This document shows, in pieces, positions 62,081 to 64,000 of a stretch of 64,000 nt of DNA; the stretch's first letter is position 1; every line of letters starts with the position of its first letter. The position numbers and the translations under genes were made by a program. The notes under the pieces are model-generated. The model was given only the letters and a program-made list of their open reading frames with translations, made no database searches and was not told the DNA's origin. Where the stretch lies: NCBI RefSeq assembly GCF_050947335.1, contig NW_027473317.1, forward strand, positions 2,108,001 to 2,172,000, in the 5' to 3' direction. Source of the stretch: Megachile rotundata. Lineage: Eukaryota > Arthropoda > Insecta > Hymenoptera > Megachilidae.

Positions 62081-64000
62081 ATGATTGTGATTTTATGATT
62101 GTGATTGTATGATTGCGATTGTATGATTGCAATTTTATGAGTGTGATTATATGCTTATTATTGTATGATTGTGATTGTATGATGGTGATTGTATGATTGT
62201 GATTGTATGATGGTGATTGTATGATTGTGATTGTATGTTTGTGATTATATGATTGTGATTGTATGATTGTGATTGCATGATTGAGATTGAATGATTGGGA
62301 TTGTATGATTGTGATTGTATGATTGTGATTGAATGATAGTGATTGTGACATTGCGATTGTATGATTGCGATTGTAATATTGCGATTGTATGATTGTGATT
62401 GTATGGTTGTGATTGTATGATTGTGATTGTATGATTGTGATTGTATGATTGTGATTGTATGATTGTGATTGTATGATTGTGATTGTATGATAGTGATTGC
62501 GACATTGCGATTGTATGATTGCGATTGTATGATTGTAATTGTATGACTGTGATTGTATGATTGTGATAGTAAGATTGTGATTGTATGATTGTGATTGTAT
62601 GATTGTGATTGTATGATTGTGATTGTATGATTTTAATTGTATAATTGGGATTGTATGATTGGGATTGTATGATTGTGATAGAATGATTGCGATTGTATGA
62701 TTGCGATTGTATGATTGCGATTGTATGATTGTAATTGTATGATTGCGTTTGTATGATTGCGATTGTATGATTGTCATTGTATGATTGTGATTGTATGATT
62801 TTAATTGGATGATTGTGATTGTATGATTGCGATTGTAATATTGCGATTGTATGATTGGGATTGTATGATTGTGATTGTATGATCGTGATTGTATGATCGT
62901 GATTGTATGATCGTGATTGTATGATTGTGATTGTATGATTGTGATTGTACGATAGTGATTGTGACATTGCGATTGTATGATTGCGATTGTATGATTGTGA
63001 TTGTATGACTGTGATTGTATGATTGTGATTGTATGATTGTGATTGTATGATTGTGATTGTATGACTGTGATTGTATGATTGTGATTGTATGATAGTGATT
63101 GTGATATTGCGATTGTATGATTGCGATTGTATGATTGTGATTGCATGACAGTGATTGTATGATTGTGTTTGTATGATTGTGATTGTATGATTGTGATTGT
63201 ATGATTGTGATTGTATGATTGTGATTGTATGATTGTGATTGTATGATGGTGATTGTATGATTGTGATTGTATGTTTGTGATTATATGATTGTGATTGTAT
63301 GATTGTGATTGTATGATTGTGATTGTATGATTGTGATTGTATGATTGAGATTGAATGATTGGGATTGTATGATTGTGATTGTATGATAGTGATTGTATGA
63401 TAGTCATTGTGACATTGCGATTGTATGATTGTGATTGTATGATTGTGATTGTATGATTGTGATTGTATCATCGTGATTGTATGATTGTGATTGCATGATT
63501 GTGATTGTATGATTGTGATTGTATGATTGTGATTGTATGATTTTAATTGTATAATTGGGATTGTATGATTGGGATTGTATGATTGTGATTGTATGATTGC
63601 GGTTGTATGTTTGAGATTGAATGATTGGGATTGTATGATTGTGATTGTGTGATTGTGATTGTATGATTGTGATTGTATGATTGTGATTGTATGATTGTGA
63701 TTGTATGATTGTGATTGTATGATTGTGATTGTATGATTGTGATAGAATGATTGCGATTGTATGATTGCGATTGTATGATTGCGATTGTATGATTGTGATT
63801 GTATCATTGCGTTTGTATGATTGCGATTGTATGATTGTCATTGTATGATTGTGATTGTATGATCGTGATTGTATGATCGTGATTGTATGATCGTGATTGT
63901 ATGATCGTGATTGTATGATCGTGATTGTATGATCGTGATTGTATGATCGTGATTGTATGATTGTGATTGTATGACTGTGATTGTATAATAGTGATTGTGA
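62081..64000 (+). repeat. Alpha arm, copy 5 (cut by the window end)
   Basis: Matches the alpha arm at 47,651 from gcaattttatgagtg through the seven-monomer GATC ladder at 63,859. The private change atgcttattattg near 62,152 replaces gattatgattg. The match is still running at the last base. Confidence 0.87.
63859..63956 (+). repeat. GATC ladder, 7 monomers (alpha arm)
   Basis: Last alpha-arm ladder, same length and flanks as those at 39,209, 44,291 and 49,429. Its register is shifted by 4 bp relative to them, as expected after the four 1-bp deletions. Confidence 0.95.

Larger units (their letters stand above)
1..64000 (+). repeat. 14-bp satellite array filling the whole window
   Basis: Every part of the window is built from tandem copies of ATGATTGTGATTGT, given here on the + strand. 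Monomer starts fall at position 9 plus multiples of 14 at every site checked up to about 58.58 kb. The consensus has 3 A, 7 T, 4 G and no C, so about 29% GC with total G-over-C skew. Variation is nearly all by substitution, and variant monomers recur in fixed orders that define higher-order repeats. Neither end of the array lies in the window, so it is longer than 64 kb. No unique sequence interrupts it. Eukaryotic satellite DNA is the best explanation; the species is not identifiable. Confidence 0.98.

Noticed and set aside
1..64000. CRISPR-like repeat array
   Set aside because: The repeats are directly adjacent, 14 bp long and have no unique spacers; no cas-like gene is present.
1..64000. 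Telomeric repeat
   Set aside because: The 14-mer contains no TTAGGG-type or G-run motif and the variants are organised into higher-order repeats. A subtelomeric position is possible but cannot be shown from this window.

Overview
This window is one uninterrupted tandem array of a 14-bp satellite/minisatellite. The + strand consensus is ATGATTGTGATTGT (reverse complement ACAATCACAATCAT). About 4,571 monomers fill the window, neither array edge is visible, and I found no supportable protein gene, RNA gene, transposon, CRISPR array or replication origin. Such an array points to satellite or subtelomeric/heterochromatic DNA of a eukaryote, resolved by a long-read assembly. Nothing in the sequence identifies the species, and I do not guess one.

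The array is a nested hierarchy. Level 0 is a GATTGT hexamer, present twice per monomer with an AT spacer after every second copy. Level 1 is the 14-bp monomer; most deviations are substitutions that recur in fixed variant monomers. Level 2 is multi-monomer cassettes, such as ladders of 5-8 GATC-bearing monomers, a CAG/GGTTGTGG pair, and a strongly divergent 8-monomer (112-bp) island. Level 3 is higher-order repeats (HORs) of about 1.1 to 6.4 kb, whose lengths are exact multiples of 14 bp except where four 1-bp deletions intervene.

Layout: 1-3403, mosaic of variant monomers. 3404-7919, four copies of a 1,246-bp (89-monomer) HOR, one of them 1,092 bp, with a 2,338-bp dimeric superperiod. 7920-8632, a diverged copy of a module seen again near 16.0-16.75 and 22.3-23.1 kb. 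8633-12090, a 1,722-bp HOR in two copies. About 12.3-29.9 kb, a long HOR in three successively shorter copies (6,384, 6,230 and 4,984 bp between markers). About 29.9 kb to the end, a second long-HOR family marked by twelve copies of the 112-bp island. The island exists in two linked sequence types, A and B. Its regular unit (A, alpha arm, B, beta arm) measures 5,082 and 5,138 bp. Between 56.5 and 61.4 kb this pattern is disrupted: it contains a module of the earlier family and a 1,468/1,454-bp HOR carrying the window's only visible breaks in the 14-bp register. The A/alpha unit resumes at 61,969 and runs off the window.

The long open frames on the minus strand are a property of the monomer, not genes. 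The antisense unit has no stop codon, and because 14 is not divisible by 3 every frame yields the same 14-residue repeat. The + strand has two TGA triplets per monomer and is closed in all frames. The main interest is in the array's evolution: strict register, unit-exact deletions and duplications, linked island types, and extreme strand asymmetry (consensus + strand without any C).
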